Made by a program: the position numbers and the translations under genes. This document shows positions 1 through 9,110 of a stretch of 64,000 bases of DNA, in pieces (within the stretch, counting starts at the first letter, position 1; the number at the start of each line of letters is the position of its first letter). A model generated the notes under the pieces. The model was not told the DNA's origin. It saw only the letters and a program-made list of their open reading frames with translations, and searched no databases. Source of the stretch: Rhodospirillaceae bacterium (GTDB lineage Bacteria; Pseudomonadota; Alphaproteobacteria; Rhodospirillales; Rhodospirillaceae); contig JAQWQC010000014.1 of NCBI GenBank assembly GCA_029245025.1, forward strand, positions 1 to 64,000. Direction: 5' to 3'.

Positions 1-777
1 TCTCGCCCGGGTGCGTTTAACTCCAACCTCTCTCCGGGTGCATTGGCACCGGGTGTGGCAGAGGCTGTTGCCGCGGCGACGGGTGCGGGTCTAGAAGTCG
101 ACCCGGAAACGTTGGACTCGTTCGACGTCGGTATCAAGTCCAAGTTTATGGATGGACGCGGTACCGTGACGTTGACCGGTTACATTGGTTCAATCAAGGA
201 TCAACAGACCCCACAGTCGATCACTTTGCTGCAGCCGTCATTGTTCATCGGCACAGTGCTCACTAACCTGGGCAAGACCAACATGAAGGGTATCGAGTTT
301 GAGACATCCTTCCAGGTGACTGATGAGTTCAACGTGTCTGCGTCGTATTCCCTTAACGATACGAGTATCAAGCGCGGCGATGATCTGTCTGTTGTGTCAA
401 TCGGCGCTTCCCCGAACGTTACGGGCAACCGGCTGGCGCAAGCGCCGAGGACTCAAGGATTCATCAATGGGACGTACACCAATGCATTGAACAGTTCGAT
501 GGATTGGTATGCCGGCGCTGACCTCATATACGTTGGCGGCAAGTACGTCACCAGAGCTAACTTGTTGTCGACCGGTTCGCAGTACTTGCTTAATGCACGG
601 ATCGGCATTGACATGGCGGATGTGCGTGTTGAGTTGTGGGGCAAGAATATCCTTGGCGATGAAACACCCGACCAAGCGCAGAAAGCTTTTGACTATCAAA
701 CCTTTACGCCAACCGCGCTTAACATCGCTCTGCCGAAAAAGACGACCTACGGTTTGAGGGTCAACTATAATTTCTAA
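1..777 (+). CDS. TonB-dependent receptor, C-terminal part (5' truncated by window edge)
   Basis: The reading frame is open from base 1, so this is the 3' end of a longer gene; the ATG-less upstream codons continue the same frame. About 258 residues are visible. They show alternating beta-strand sequence, including a segment near base 290 (NMKGIEFETSFQVTDEFNVS) typical of TonB-dependent receptor barrels, and the protein ends in an aromatic residue (VNYNF), the usual outer-membrane barrel C-terminal signal. The family imports siderophores, vitamins or other ligands across the outer membrane using TonB energy; the substrate cannot be told from this part. A strong terminator follows, separating it from the PQQ dehydrogenase. 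Confidence 0.85.
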   Translation, partial: SRPGAFNSNLSPGALAPGVAEAVAAATGAGLEVDPETLDSFDVGIKSKFMDGRGTVTLTGYIGSIKDQQTPQSITLLQPSLFIGTVLTNLGKTNMKGIEFETSFQVTDEFNVSASYSLNDTSIKRGDDLSVVSIGASPNVTGNRLAQAPRTQGFINGTYTNALNSSMDWYAGADLIYVGGKYVTRANLLSTGSQYLLNARIGIDMADVRVELWGKNILGDETPDQAQKAFDYQTFTPTALNIALPKKTTYGLRVNYNF

Positions 778-803
778 GCACTAAGTTCCCCTCCCACGGG
801 AAT

Positions 804-856
804 TCTCACTCCATCGACCAGCCCATGTTTTTGGTCCGATGGAGTGAGAGCTCTTT
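804..856 (+). terminator. Rho-independent terminator after the TonB receptor
   Basis: A perfect 13-bp inverted repeat (804-816 with 837-849) extends by a further ACCA/TGGT pairing around a single bulged base and is followed by CTCTTTTCT. It lies 27 bases after the stop codon. Confidence 0.85.
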
Positions 857-886
857 TCTAGACTAGGATATGGTATTCATCACATC

Positions 887-3052
887 ATGATTAGAAAGCT
901 TGTGAGGGATAAAGCCATGGAAAGACAAAGGGGTTCTGGTTTTTTTTGGTTTTCCACATACCTCACGATATCGTTTTTCTTCCTTCTTTCGAATCAAGCA
1001 GACCTTCGAGCCTCTGATAAAAACCAAGCTTTAGTTGTTACGGTTGACCGTTTAGAAAACGCAGATTCTGAACCGGGAAACTGGCTCTCCCATGGCCGGA
1101 CATATTCCGAACAACGATACAGCCCACTTAACCAAATTGATTCTTCTAGTGTCGAAGACTTAGCGCTAGACTGGTATTTCGATCTCAACGACCACAATGT
1201 TGTTGAAGCGACGCCCATTGTTGTTGACGGTCTCATGTACGTGACTGAAGCCATGGGTAAGGTCTTTGCCTTGGACGCGAGGACCGGGCAAGAGGTCTGG
1301 TACTTTGACCCTGAAGTTCCCCCTGAAACGCTTGTTCGGGCCTGCTGTCAGCCGGTCAACCGCGGCGTGGCAGCTGGCAATGATAAAATCTTCGTTGGCG
1401 CGCTCGATGGCCGACTCATCGCCCTTGACGCGCAATCGGGCGAAAAAATATGGGAGCAAGTCACCACTGATCCGACGCAGGCGTACACCATCACGGGTGC
1501 TCCGCGCGTTGTGAAAAACCGGGTGATCATCGGCAATGCGGGCGCTGAGTATGACGTGCGCGGGTATGTGTCTGCTTACGACGCAGATACAGGAGAAATG
1601 GATTGGCGCTTTTATACGATACCCGGTGACCCCAGCCTGGGGTTCGAAAACGATGCGTTGAAAGAAGCGGCGGAAACCTGGACCGGTGAGTGGTGGAAAA
1701 TCGGCGGTGGCGGGACGGTCTGGGACGCTATTGTTTATGACCCTGATCTCGACCTCCTCTACATAGGAACCGGAAACGGAACGCCGTGGAATCAAACCGC
1801 GCGGTCACCTGACGGGGGAGATAATTTGTATCTGTCCTCCATCGTGGCATTGCGCCCGGATACAGGGGAGTACGTTTGGCACTATCAGACGACGCCGGCT
1901 GACAACTGGGATTTTACGGCAACGCAACCGATCATTCTCGCCGACATCGAGATAGAAGGGGCGGTCCGCAAGGTCTTGATGCAGGCGCCAAAGAACGGCT
2001 TCTTTTACGTGTTGGACCGCGTTACGGGAAAAGTGATTTCCGCTGAGCCGTTTTCTGGTGTGAATTGGGCTAGTCACATAGATCTTGAGACTGGGCGACC
2101 TATCGAGAATCCCGGCATGCGACCTGTTGGTAATGAGCCCATTTATATAGAGCCCGGGCCGTCAGGCGCACACAATTGGAATCCAATGGCCTTTAGTCCT
2201 GAAACCGGCCTTGTTTACATCCCCACGCTTGATAGTCGGTTCTTGTGGCGGAATGATCCGAATTTCGAATACGCGCCGGGTCTTTGGAATTTGGGATACG
2301 ACCTTAGCGTCAAGATGGATTTCTCTAGTGTTGGGGTGGAGCGAAAGAGGGGCAGTTATCTCCTCGCGTGGGATCCGGTTACACAAAGTGAAGCTTGGCG
2401 TGTAGATGGAAGTGGAGGCGGCACTCTGGCCACAGCAGGCGGTTTGGTCTTCCGCGGCACACGGGCAGGTCAGTTTGCGGCCTATGATGCCTCTACTGGA
2501 CGAGAACTCTGGTCTGCTGATGTTCAAAACAGCGGCGTGGCTGGGCCTATTTCCTATCAGATCGGGGAAGATCAGTATGTCGCCATCGCGCTTGGGCGCG
2601 GCGCTGCGACCATGATGACGGGTGCTGTTTATCGGCCATCCGATTTACCCCATGCGAACCGCGTGGTTGCTTTTAAGCTCGGTGGTGCGGCAACGCTGCC
2701 AGAGTACACCTACACGCCTGAAGACCTGAGGGCGCCGCCCACCGAAGAGATTGATGCGGAGACCGCCGCTGTGGGTGTGGGCCGACAGGTCTTTCACCGC
2801 TATTGTTTTGGGTGTCATGGCCGTGAAGCACGGGGCAACAGGATTCAGCCTGACCTTCGTTTCTCCGATTACCTGGACAATGGGTTATGGAATGATGTGG
2901 TCTTAGACGGCCTGTTGATGGGGGTTGGCATGGTGTCGTTCAGCGATGAGGTGAGCGCTGACCATGCTGAAGCCCTTCGCCAGTACGTTATTTTTGAGGC
3001 GCAAAGGGCTAATCAATCGACATTTAATCAAAGTGGTGGGCCGGTTCAATAA
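887..3052 (+). CDS. PQQ-dependent dehydrogenase with C-terminal cytochrome c domain
   Basis: The 721-residue length fits the quinohaemoprotein alcohol dehydrogenase type (type II ADH), which oxidises alcohols or related substrates in the periplasm and passes electrons through haem c. Seen: an N-terminal hydrophobic export segment (about residues 19-36), the VVEATP segment with a Glu expected to bind PQQ/calcium (about 107), the vicinal Cys-Cys pair at 153-154, an IGTGNGTPWN segment near 297, and DNWDFT at 339-344, where the family carries its catalytic Asp. A CFGCHG haem motif (C640, C643, H644) begins the cytochrome domain. An internal ATG at codon 11 is an alternative start. The substrate is unknown. 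It stands 97 bases before the exported operon and may be its redox partner (inference). Confidence 0.9.
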   Translation: MIRKLVRDKAMERQRGSGFFWFSTYLTISFFFLLSNQADLRASDKNQALVVTVDRLENADSEPGNWLSHGRTYSEQRYSPLNQIDSSSVEDLALDWYFDLNDHNVVEATPIVVDGLMYVTEAMGKVFALDARTGQEVWYFDPEVPPETLVRACCQPVNRGVAAGNDKIFVGALDGRLIALDAQSGEKIWEQVTTDPTQAYTITGAPRVVKNRVIIGNAGAEYDVRGYVSAYDADTGEMDWRFYTIPGDPSLGFENDALKEAAETWTGEWWKIGGGGTVWDAIVYDPDLDLLYIGTGNGTPWNQTARSPDGGDNLYLSSIVALRPDTGEYVWHYQTTPADNWDFTATQPIILADIEIEGAVRKVLMQAPKNGFFYVLDRVTGKVISAEPFSGVNWASHIDLETGRPIENPGMRPVGNEPIYIEPGPSGAHNWNPMAFSPETGLVYIPTLDSRFLWRNDPNFEYAPGLWNLGYDLSVKMDFSSVGVERKRGSYLLAWDPVTQSEAWRVDGSGGGTLATAGGLVFRGTRAGQFAAYDASTGRELWSADVQNSGVAGPISYQIGEDQYVAIALGRGAATMMTGAVYRPSDLPHANRVVAFKLGGAATLPEYTYTPEDLRAPPTEEIDAETAAVGVGRQVFHRYCFGCHGREARGNRIQPDLRFSDYLDNGLWNDVVLDGLLMGVGMVSFSDEVSADHAEALRQYVIFEAQRANQSTFNQSGGPVQ

Positions 3053-3149
3053 TTGCCGAGACATATGTAATATTTGATCAATGAGAAATATGGCCTGACC
3101 CGACTGGGTAAAAATATTGAGCTAAGAGAATGGAACGAGAAAACTGACC

Positions 3150-3653
3150 ATGGTTTGGCAACGAACTCAATCAATAGGCAAAGTGAGCATGCCGTTTTAT
3201 GGAATGCTGCTATCGCTGATTGTCAGTTTTCCTGCGCAGTCCGAAGACGCGTGGGGCGGCATCCGCCTTTTTGAGGCAGACCTCTCCGCAGGCTACCAAA
3301 CTATCCTAACCCAGAGTGATGGCGTCGGATTTGCAAAGGTGGATTTCGATGTCAACACGATGAAGATGACCTGGGAGGTCGAGTACGAAGGCCTCACGTC
3401 ACCGCTGACAGGTATAACGCTACACGGTCCGGCGCAGCCCGGCACCAATGCGGTCGCAATTATTGACCTCGGTGTAAATGGCTTGAAAAGCCCAATCTCC
3501 GGCTCAATGACGGTATCAGATGCACATGTCCAATACATGCTGTTGGGGTGGACCTATGTGCTTCTCAAAACAGAGAAATATGACCATGGCGAGCTACGCG
3601 GGAAGCTCGACACTGTCCCGCCTCCGGGGTTTAAGAAAACCAAATTTAACTAA
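3150..3653 (+). CDS. Exported CHRD-domain protein
   Basis: A 167-residue protein with an N-terminal hydrophobic signal sequence (about residues 14-29, MPFYGMLLSLIVSFPAQS) followed by a CHRD domain over about residues 38-158. The domain shows the usual pattern: an aromatic-rich strand (MTWEVEYEGLTSPLTGITLHG), a bridge region (PGTNAVAIIDLG) and the terminal HGELRGKL motif. CHRD domains were first described in chordin and occur in many secreted bacterial proteins of unknown function. The gene lies 30 bases upstream of the 404-residue unknown gene and likely opens the coupled run that follows. I infer a periplasmic or cell-surface location; a function cannot be read from sequence. Confidence 0.8.
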   Translation: MVWQRTQSIGKVSMPFYGMLLSLIVSFPAQSEDAWGGIRLFEADLSAGYQTILTQSDGVGFAKVDFDVNTMKMTWEVEYEGLTSPLTGITLHGPAQPGTNAVAIIDLGVNGLKSPISGSMTVSDAHVQYMLLGWTYVLLKTEKYDHGELRGKLDTVPPPGFKKTKFN

Positions 3654-3683
3654 GGTGGGGCGACCGGGAATAACAGAGCAGGA

Positions 3684-4898
3684 ATGCATGAGATGACCTG
3701 TTGCAGAGGAAAGAAAAATAGAGTGGCTATCAAATACGAATTCGGATTGATCTCGAAGAGCGCCGTTCATGTTTCCGCGACCGCGCTTATGATGTGGGGT
3801 TTGTCTGCGCCAGTTCAAGACGCATCTGCAGCTGAAGCGAACAGGCTCGGTTTTGTTGTCGAGTCTTGGTACACCGCCATTTACGACACTGAATATATGG
3901 AGGAGTGCCCAGAAGGGATCGTCATCGGTAATGATGAGATTTGGTTCAACGGGCTGTCTCCTGAAGACAAAGACATCGAGACCGGGAGTGGCACGCTTCA
4001 AGTGTTAGACTTGCCCCGACGGCCGACCCAATACCTGCGTGGTCCTAATGGGGAGGATGTTTGCTGGCATCCAGAATCGGTCATCGATCCGCCTATGCGT
4101 ACGGTCACTGGCAAGTATTCCTACGGTATGAATCTCGATGGAAACGAGAACGGGAACGCAACGCCCAACACATGTGCTCATGGCAATTTTCAGACGCCGG
4201 ATGGATCAGTGTCTGGTGTGGACAACCAGCTTTATAGGTTAATGGGCTGCGTCTACGGTTACCGATCCGAAGGCTACCTTGAACATCACGCTAACCGGGA
4301 GCGTCAGGATGAGAGCAAAGGGATTATTCTCATTGACGTGAAGAATGTCGACGACCCACGCAATGATGACGATGTTGAAGTCTCATTTTACCTGTCAGCA
4401 ACGGATCTCCATTTTGATACGGCCGGGCGTATTGTGCCGTATGGCAGCTATCAAACAATAGAGAACAGATACGGTGACACGGTATCAGGTCAGATAATCA
4501 ATGGTGTGCTCACCACAAATTCTGGTGATGTCACGCTGCCGCTTCATGGAAATGATGGTTTCACTGACATGGTGTTCCGCGACTTCCGTATTGAAATGGA
4601 TATTTCTGAGGAAGGCGAACGGGCAAAAGGTCTCTGGGCTGGTTATCATCCGGTGTCTAGTTTTTGGGATCACATACAGAAGGTGCAGCACAATGTTCCG
4701 GTGGGGCAGTACAGTTGTCCAGCGATGTATGTCGCCGCGAACGAGCTTGCAGACGGCTATCCTGATCCTGAAACCGGCCAGTGTACGGCATTGTCATCTG
4801 CATTCACCTTCGATGCAGTCGCAGGGTTTATTATTACCGATAATCATAAAAGTGATGCGGAACGTTTGGCTGAAAACATAACCAGTGTGCGCAAATGA
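3684..4898 (+). CDS. Exported protein of unknown function
   Basis: I do not recognise this 404-residue protein. An export signal is plausible from about residue 25 to 50 (AVHVSATALMMWGLSAPV, then an Ala-rich cleavage-like site). The mature part is acidic and rich in Gly, Asp and aromatic residues. It has conserved-looking cysteines in CPEGIVIGNDEIWF (near 74), DVCWHPES (near 131), TPNTCAHGNFQTPDG (near 160), LMGCVYGY (near 190), YSCPAMY (near 348) and TGQCTALS (near 370). These could form disulfides in the periplasm. The stop overlaps the next start by ATGA, so translation is coupled to the DUF1592-type gene. The context strongly suggests it works with the DUF1592 and DUF1552 proteins. Confidence 0.8.
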   Translation: MHEMTCCRGKKNRVAIKYEFGLISKSAVHVSATALMMWGLSAPVQDASAAEANRLGFVVESWYTAIYDTEYMEECPEGIVIGNDEIWFNGLSPEDKDIETGSGTLQVLDLPRRPTQYLRGPNGEDVCWHPESVIDPPMRTVTGKYSYGMNLDGNENGNATPNTCAHGNFQTPDGSVSGVDNQLYRLMGCVYGYRSEGYLEHHANRERQDESKGIILIDVKNVDDPRNDDDVEVSFYLSATDLHFDTAGRIVPYGSYQTIENRYGDTVSGQIINGVLTTNSGDVTLPLHGNDGFTDMVFRDFRIEMDISEEGERAKGLWAGYHPVSSFWDHIQKVQHNVPVGQYSCPAMYVAANELADGYPDPETGQCTALSSAFTFDAVAGFIITDNHKSDAERLAENITSVRK

Positions 4899-6601
4899 CC
4901 TTCAAAAGTAACGAGAGTAGGGAGTCTGGCCGCCGTTGGTCTTCATGCCTGAGGGCGATGTTCACGGTCACTGCCATCCTTTTGACCGCTTCGGCTTGTA
5001 GTGACCCCGCGCCCCATATTGAAGGGGCAGAGCCAACGTTGCGGCGTTTAACAGAGCAGCAGTACCGCAACGTCGTTTCGGACTTGTTTGGTGGCCATAT
5101 TATAGTCTCGGGGAGCTTTGATCCGATTCTCCGGAAGGATGGCCTGGTCTCGATTGGTGCTGGTAACGCAACTATTTCGGCATCCAGCTTTGATAAATAT
5201 GAGAAACTGGCTCACGCCATCGCAAATCAGGTTGTAAGCGAACAGAATCGTGGACTGTTTGTACCATGTGAGCCAACTCGCATTAGTGGGCCAGATGAGT
5301 CCTGTGCGAAAGCATTTTTGCAGCCCGTAGGTCGTTTATTGTTCCGCCGACCGCTTGATCACTTAGAGCTGTCGCAAGCTGTTGATTTGGCCAATGCAGC
5401 AAGCGACCAACTCGGCAGTTTCTACGAAGGCCTCGCCTTCGGTCTCACGTCTTTAATGGTAAGTCCAAAATTCCTCTTCGTTATAGACGAGGTTAAAGAT
5501 GCATCGACTGAGGATGTGGAGCTTACAGATTATGCGAAGGCGGCTCGGTTGAGTTTCTTCCTTTGGAATACCACGCCTGATGTGGCGCTGCTGGATGCTG
5601 CAGACTCCGGAGCGCTTTCCACGCCAAAAGGCTTGAAGGCTGAGTTAGACCGTATGATGCAATCGCCGCGACTGCGCCGTGGTGTGCAAGCCTTCTTTGC
5701 GGACATGTTTCATCTTGATGAGTTTGACCATCTGGAAAAAGACAATCTCATCTACCCGGCATTTGACCCGCAGGCCATGGATGATGCTAGGAAGCAACTC
5801 CTCCTTACAATCGAACACCACTTGCTTGATGAGGACGCGGATTACCGAGATCTGTTTGTGACCCGCAAGACGTTTATGAGCGGGCCCTTGGGCCGTGTTT
5901 ATAGAACGCCAGTCTCAGAACCTGATCTGTGGACGCCGTATGAATTTTCAGACGGCGAAGGGCGATCAGGCATTCAGTCTCTTGCAGGATTTATTGCGTT
6001 ACACTCTCACCCGGGTCGAAGTTCCCCTACCATACGCGGAAAAGCCGTCAGAGAATTACTCTTGTGCCAAACTATTCCTGATCCCCCAGCTGATATAGAT
6101 TTCAGTGTCTTTAATGAGCCCAGTTCGCAGGAATTGGTCGCGCGAGAACGACTTGATGTACACAATTCTGTACCATCCTGCGCCGGGTGCCATAGGCTCA
6201 CGGACGGCATTGGTCTATCTCTCGAGAACTACGATGGTGCAGGGCAATTCAGAACGACGGATAGGGGTTTTGAAATTGACGTCAGCGGAAACCTTGATGG
6301 TATTGATTACACGAACCAGTTCGGATTGGCCAATGCTTTAAGTCAGAACCCTGCGATTCCGGCGTGTCTGGTGGAACAGACGTTGGCCTATGGTTTGGCG
6401 CGCAAGCCAGGTCCTGAAGAAAAAGATTGGGTTGGGTTTCTTTTCAATCAATTTGCTGAAGGCGGGTATCGCTTTAAGCCCCTCCTTCACTCTGTTGCCG
6501 CAAGTGATAATTTTTTTGCCGTTATTGCGCCACAACAGGGGCGCGGTGCTGAAACACGAGTGGGAACTCTGAAGACGCCAAATAAAGGTTCAGACTCATG
6601 A
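4895..6601 (+). CDS. DUF1592/DUF1588-type exported lipoprotein with CxxCH motif
   Basis: 568 residues. A lipobox-like LLTASACSD follows the hydrophobic signal (Cys near residue 35). The domain order matches the planctomycete-type multidomain family: LRRLTEQQYRNVVSDLFG (DUF1587-like start, about 50), a DUF1595-like helix block (about 140-195), a DUF1592 block with ARLSFFLWNTTPD (about 220-290), DUF1588 with the SCAGCHRLTDGIGLSLENYD motif (C429, C432, H433), and a C-terminal DUF1585-like block. The CxxCH suggests covalent haem c, but in this family the motif's role is not established. Start and stop overlap neighbours by ATGA on both sides. The next gene, DUF1552, is its usual partner in other genomes (family knowledge). 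Confidence 0.88.
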   Translation: MTFKSNESRESGRRWSSCLRAMFTVTAILLTASACSDPAPHIEGAEPTLRRLTEQQYRNVVSDLFGGHIIVSGSFDPILRKDGLVSIGAGNATISASSFDKYEKLAHAIANQVVSEQNRGLFVPCEPTRISGPDESCAKAFLQPVGRLLFRRPLDHLELSQAVDLANAASDQLGSFYEGLAFGLTSLMVSPKFLFVIDEVKDASTEDVELTDYAKAARLSFFLWNTTPDVALLDAADSGALSTPKGLKAELDRMMQSPRLRRGVQAFFADMFHLDEFDHLEKDNLIYPAFDPQAMDDARKQLLLTIEHHLLDEDADYRDLFVTRKTFMSGPLGRVYRTPVSEPDLWTPYEFSDGEGRSGIQSLAGFIALHSHPGRSSPTIRGKAVRELLLCQTIPDPPADIDFSVFNEPSSQELVARERLDVHNSVPSCAGCHRLTDGIGLSLENYDGAGQFRTTDRGFEIDVSGNLDGIDYTNQFGLANALSQNPAIPACLVEQTLAYGLARKPGPEEKDWVGFLFNQFAEGGYRFKPLLHSVAASDNFFAVIAPQQGRGAETRVGTLKTPNKGSDS

Positions 6602-7950
6602 CTCTCTTGAAGATAAGCAAACCCAACAGGCGTGCATTTTTACGCGGAACATTGGCTGGGGCCACCGTGGGTGTTGGTGTGCCGTTTTTGAATCTGTTCC
6701 TGAATGAGCATGGCTCGGCTTTGGCTTCGGGGGCTCCCATGCCATTGAGGTTTGGAACTTGGTTTTGGGGCCTTGGGCATACACCAGGACGTGGAATGCG
6801 GCCTCTTGAAGGAACCGACTATGAATTCATCGAAGAATGCACGTCTCTCGAACGGTATAAAAAAGAGTACATAAACTATTACAGTGGGTTCAATACGCCA
6901 CTCGATGGCGCGGCCAGTGCGGTCCACTATACCGGTTGGGTTGCTGGGAAGACGGGGAGTGTTCCGCAAGGCTTTGGGGAGATTCCAGCCCCCACCCTTG
7001 ATACCATCATTGCAGATAAGATCGGTACCCAAAGCCGATTTAAGTCGCTCGAACTCTCGAGCACGGGCAACCCGATAGACAGTTACTCTTATCGTGGCAC
7101 GGGCAATCACAATGCGGCCGAAGTGTCGCCCCTGAATTTTTATCTCCGGCTATTCGGAACCGAATTCCGCGACCCGGCTGATAAAGATTTTAAACCTGAC
7201 CCTCGTGTCATGTTGCGGCAAAGCGTTTTGTCTGCCGTGGAGGACGATCGCAAACGATTGGTCCAAACGGTGGGCTATGACGACAAGGCGCGACTGGACC
7301 AGTATTTCACATCAGTCCGTGAGCTAGAGCAGCAACTGGAAGTGTCACTGTCAGCGCCGCCAGCCATGGACGCTTGCCATAAACCAGAGCAGCCAGAGGA
7401 AGGTCCACTTGGGTACGAAGTGGAAACCGTCAATGGTACCCATGATACCCTGGCGCAGATTTTAGCGCTGGCACTCGCTTGTGATCAGACCAGAGTGTTC
7501 AACATGATGTATTGTCAGGCGGCATCTGAGTTGCGGGTTAAGGGCACGACGTTCACCCACCACATCCTGTCCCATGAAGAGCCGCCCGATGATCACCTTG
7601 GATACCAGGTGCAAACGGCATGGTTTAACGAACGAAGTTTCGAGGCCCTGGCTCGTATGCTTGATACGTTTTCTAGCATTCGGGAGGGCGATGGAACTCT
7701 CTTAGACAACATGCTTGTTTTTGCTCAAACGGACACCAGCGATGCTAAAACTCACTCCGTGATCGGTATTCCAAGCCTGACGATTGGCAAAGCTGCTGGT
7801 CGCGTAAAGACTGGCTTGCACATAAATGGCAGTGCTTCACCGCAATCTCGCATAGGTTTGACGTTGATGCAGATGATGGATGTTCCAGTAGCCGAGTGGG
7901 GTACGCGCTCGCTGCGAACGTCTGACCCGATCTCTGAGATCTTGGCATGA
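6598..7950 (+). CDS. DUF1552 domain protein, Tat-exported
   Basis: 450 residues. The N-terminus has a twin-arginine type signal (NRRAFLRGTLAGATVGVGVP), so folded export by Tat is likely. The rest matches DUF1552: a PLRFGTWFWGLGHTPGRGM start to the mature region, a long middle part and the C-terminal SVIGIPSLTIGKAAGRVKTG region. DUF1552 is distantly related in layout to DUF1501/sulfatase-like exported proteins, but its chemistry is unknown. It overlaps the DUF1592-type gene upstream and the PF03640 gene downstream by ATGA, so the three are translationally coupled. I infer a joint periplasmic function, perhaps oxidative because of the CxxCH partner and the nearby PQQ enzyme. Confidence 0.88.
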   Translation: MTLLKISKPNRRAFLRGTLAGATVGVGVPFLNLFLNEHGSALASGAPMPLRFGTWFWGLGHTPGRGMRPLEGTDYEFIEECTSLERYKKEYINYYSGFNTPLDGAASAVHYTGWVAGKTGSVPQGFGEIPAPTLDTIIADKIGTQSRFKSLELSSTGNPIDSYSYRGTGNHNAAEVSPLNFYLRLFGTEFRDPADKDFKPDPRVMLRQSVLSAVEDDRKRLVQTVGYDDKARLDQYFTSVRELEQQLEVSLSAPPAMDACHKPEQPEEGPLGYEVETVNGTHDTLAQILALALACDQTRVFNMMYCQAASELRVKGTTFTHHILSHEEPPDDHLGYQVQTAWFNERSFEALARMLDTFSSIREGDGTLLDNMLVFAQTDTSDAKTHSVIGIPSLTIGKAAGRVKTGLHINGSASPQSRIGLTLMQMMDVPVAEWGTRSLRTSDPISEILA

Positions 7951-9044
7951 TGAAGGCTCTAAAGGCGCTTGGTATTCTTGCGACCGTCTCTGGAACAGCC
8001 GCTGCGCAAGTCGATGGCGTTCCAGAAGGAGTTGATATTCAAAGGACAGGGGCAGGCGTTTACTTCATGACCCAGACACAGCAGTCGCTGTATTGGAATG
8101 GGTCCGAGGTGACGGCAGGCGAAGTGACCTGCCTTGAAGACTGTTTGGAGACATGGGTTCCTTTCCAGGCCAATTCAAATGGTCAGGGCGAGGGGTTATG
8201 GAGCGTCATCAACCGCCCAGATGGCTCTTTGCAGTGGGCCTACAAAGACAGGCCACTCTACACCTATGTGAAAGATACGTTCCCAGCAGCTAGGCTCGGA
8301 GACGGAGCGGCGCGTGGGCGATGGCAAGTTTTGTTTGAAGTGCATCAGGTCCCAGCCAGTATGACAATTGCATCGACAGCACTTGGTTTTGTGCTGGCCG
8401 ACCATAGGGGGCGCACGCTTTACTCTCTCGCGACCGTGCCTGATTCTGATGCCCTATCTACGCTTAGGAATCATTGGACCCCATTTGAAGCCCCATGGCT
8501 TGCTTTAGATCAAGGGGATTGGAGCATTCAAACTAGCGCCGCAGGTGCTCGTCAGTGGTCGTATAACGGGGATATATTGTTTACCTACGACAAGGACAAT
8601 GATCCGCAAGATGTTCACGGGCATGGATTGGACGGTGAGTGGTCCGCCGTCATCCTAGAACCCGCGCCTGGATTACCGTCGTGGATTACTGTCGAACAAG
8701 TGGACCTTGGGCTAGCCTATGCCAATGAGAATGGGCTTACGATTTATGCGCCGGTTGACATCAACGCAATTAATGCGGCGCAGTCGTGCCCCGAAGAATG
8801 TATGAAAGCGAATTGGCGGGCAATTCTAGCAAAGCCTGGAGAGCAATCCGTTGGAAACTGGGTCATTGTTGAAAACAAGGCCGGGCAACTGCAGTGGTCC
8901 TATAAAGGACAACTTCTTTACACACATACTCGGGATAGAATGCCCGGAGAAATGAAAGGGAATGGCATCGCTGTTGGCTATCGCATTGGTGACGGTTGGC
9001 GCATCATTCCTGTTGATAGCGGACTTCGCAGATCCCGGACCTAG
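7947..9044 (+). CDS. Secreted PF03640-like repeat protein (three repeats)
   Basis: 365 residues with a short N-terminal signal (about residues 1-20, ending GTAAAQ). The mature protein is three copies of a roughly 100-residue unit resembling the Secreted repeat of unknown function (PF03640, COG4315). Each unit carries a strand with G.TLY-like sequence, a W-P-F or W-A segment, then QW(A/S)Y(K/N)G..L(Y/F)(T)Y..D. The closing motifs are QWAYKDRPLYTYVKD, QWSYNGDILFTYDKD and QWSYKGQLLYTHTRD. Repeats 1 and 3 keep a CxxxC pair (CLEDC, CPEEC); repeat 2 lacks it. The gene overlaps DUF1552 by ATGA and closes the operon before a terminator. The family's role is unknown. Confidence 0.85.
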   Translation: MMKALKALGILATVSGTAAAQVDGVPEGVDIQRTGAGVYFMTQTQQSLYWNGSEVTAGEVTCLEDCLETWVPFQANSNGQGEGLWSVINRPDGSLQWAYKDRPLYTYVKDTFPAARLGDGAARGRWQVLFEVHQVPASMTIASTALGFVLADHRGRTLYSLATVPDSDALSTLRNHWTPFEAPWLALDQGDWSIQTSAAGARQWSYNGDILFTYDKDNDPQDVHGHGLDGEWSAVILEPAPGLPSWITVEQVDLGLAYANENGLTIYAPVDINAINAAQSCPEECMKANWRAILAKPGEQSVGNWVIVENKAGQLQWSYKGQLLYTHTRDRMPGEMKGNGIAVGYRIGDGWRIIPVDSGLRRSRT

Positions 9045-9076
9045 CGACATACTGAGTGTATCGACGGGTCTTTTTT
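9038..9076 (+). terminator. Terminator of the exported-protein operon
   Basis: GACC at 9038 pairs with GGTC at 9067. The inner stem CGACATAC/GTGTATCG has one mismatch and one wobble. Six T follow directly. It overlaps the stop codon of the PF03640 gene. Confidence 0.65.
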
Positions 9077-9110
9077 GTAATAGCTGAAAATTCGAAGGTA
9101 CCCAGAAAAG

